Part shown: positions 62,977-64,000 of the stretch, piece by piece
Position numbering within the stretch: the stretch's first letter is position 1
Layout of the letters: the number at the start of each line of letters is the position of its first letter
Assembly (NCBI RefSeq): GCF_029227915.1
Contig: NC_079886.1
Location: forward strand, 682,001-746,000
DNA length: 64,000 nt
From: Hydractinia symbiolongicarpus
Taxonomy: Eukaryota; Cnidaria; Hydrozoa; Anthoathecata; Hydractiniidae
Reading direction: 5' to 3'
Notes under the pieces: generated by a model
Told to the model about the DNA's origin: nothing
Seen by the model: only the letters and a program-made list of their open reading frames with translations
Database searches by the model: none
Program-made: the position numbers and the translations under genes

Positions 62977-64000
62977 GCAAGAGACTTGTAGTTTTCAAAA
63001 ATGTTTTCATTTTTGATGAGACGCTAAATAAAAGAAGTTTAATCGCCTGCAAACGAAAACCCGCGATTTCCCGTAAATGCCGTACTCGGCCCGTATAGTC
63101 GAATGTATATAAAAAAAGTACCTAGGGAGTAAACTCATTTCCCGAACGATTTTTTACATTATTTTTTCACCACTAAAACGCATGAGACTTGTAGTTTTCA
63201 AAAATGTTTTCATTTTTGATAAGACGCTGAATAAAAGAAGTTTAATCGCCGGCAAACGAAAACCCGCGATTTCCCGTAAATCCGGTACTCGGCCCGTATA
63301 GTCGAATGTATAAAAAGAAAGTAGCCAGGGAGTAAACTCATTTCCCGAACGATTTTTTAAATTATTTTTTCACCACTAAAACGCATGAGACTTGTAGTTT
63401 TCAAAAATGTTTTCATTTTTGATAAGACGCTGAATAAAAGAAGTTTAATCGCCGGCAAACGAAAACCCGCGAGTTCCCGTAAATCCGGTACTCGGACCGT
63501 ATAGTCAAAAGTATACAAAGAAAGTACTCAAGGAGTAAACTCATTTCCCGAACGATTTTTTAAATTATTTTTTCACCACTAAAACGCATGAGACTTGTAG
63601 TTTTCAAAAATGTTTTTATTTGTGATGAGACGCTACATAAAAGAAGTTTAATCGCCGGCAAACGAAAACCCGCGATTTCCCGTAAATCCGGTACTCGGCC
63701 CGTATAGTCGAATGTATATAAAGTAAGTAGCCAGGGAGTAAACTCATTTTCCAAACGATTTTGTAAATTATTTTTTCACCACTAAAACGCATGAGACTTG
63801 TAGTTTTCAAAAATGTTTTCATTTTTGATGAGACGCTGAATAAAAGAAGTTTAATCGCCGGCAAACGAAAACCCGCGATTTCCTGTAAATCCCGGACTTA
63901 TCCTGTATAGTCGAGTGTATAAAAGAAAGTACCCAAGAAGTAAACTCATTTCCAGAACGATTTTGTAAATTATTTTTTAATCACGAAAACGGATGAGTCT

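Larger units (their letters stand above)
45431..64000 (+). repeat. Satellite array C, ~203-bp monomer
   Basis: The array continues from the right target duplication to the end of the window, about 91 units by division, all in the same orientation. Here the variants CCGGTACTCGGCC, GTAGCCAGGGAG, GAAATTCCGCGATT, CGAGTTCCCGTAAATCC and TAATCACTAAAACGGATGAG are common. Units are closer to each other than in array B and the divergent GCCGACAACCG class is absent. One short unit lies at 60256-60262, where TTTCCCGC joins AAAAGTGTAC directly, losing about 28 bp including the ACTCGGCCCG segment. No gene was seen. Confidence 0.97.

Noticed and set aside
1-64000. CRISPR array
   Set aside because: The whole 203-bp unit is repeated with no unique spacers between short repeats, there are no cas genes, and a LINE retrotransposon indicates a eukaryotic host.
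1-64000. Tandem 5S rRNA, tRNA or histone gene cluster
   Set aside because: The monomer has no internal control regions, cloverleaf or conserved rRNA segments that I can recognise, and no coding frame.
1-64000. Assembly artefact as the explanation for the identical multi-monomer copies
   Set aside because: Copies usually differ by scattered single bases and have different breakpoints, which suits real duplications. It cannot be fully excluded without raw long reads.

Overview
This window is almost entirely one satellite-DNA array. The repeating unit is about 203 bp (individual copies mostly 202-203 bp). It is arranged strictly head to tail in a single orientation, and dividing the array length by the unit gives roughly 290 copies. 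A consensus read by eye is about 37% G+C with 13 CpG per 203 bp. The setting is a eukaryotic nuclear genome, most likely an invertebrate animal. The only recognisable gene is a non-LTR retrotransposon reverse transcriptase of the CR1/L2/jockey-like group, and its C-terminal region ending in C-x-C-x-x-C resembles copies I associate with cnidarian genomes. That taxonomic guess is weak. Nothing suggests bacteria, a plasmid or a phage.

Layout. (1) 1-5817: satellite array A, opening with a 1608-bp eight-monomer higher-order unit and its partial second copy, then a tandem 594-bp trimer. (2) 5818-8865: the only extended non-satellite DNA, a ~3.05 kb AT-rich island with no convincing gene. It sits inside one monomer with the repeat phase kept, so it looks like an insertion. 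It holds a C-rich tract, an AGCT microsatellite and a perfect 12-bp inverted repeat. (3) 8866-43810: satellite array B, a patchwork of higher-order repeats with period 4, 6, 7, 8, 9, 10, 13 and 19 monomers. (4) 43811-45430: a 5'-truncated non-LTR retrotransposon with an intact RT reading frame, a poly(A) signal, an A-rich tail and a 7-bp target-site duplication. (5) 45431-64000: satellite array C, with period-6, -7 and -9 units, then an alternating A/B dimer zone (about 56.4-60.2 kb) and a trimer zone (61.1-62.9 kb).

There is no operon or pathway. Organisation is at the level of DNA: repeated unequal exchange or segmental amplification built nested higher-order repeats, and two insertions interrupted them. 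Three properties recur in most monomers: a 9-bp inverted repeat around a 4-nt loop, CCCG motifs spaced about one helical turn apart, and a CpG-dense core. The reading frames of 60-100 codons on both strands of the satellite are by-products of the repeat and are not annotated as genes. Whether the array is centromeric, pericentromeric or elsewhere cannot be decided from sequence alone.
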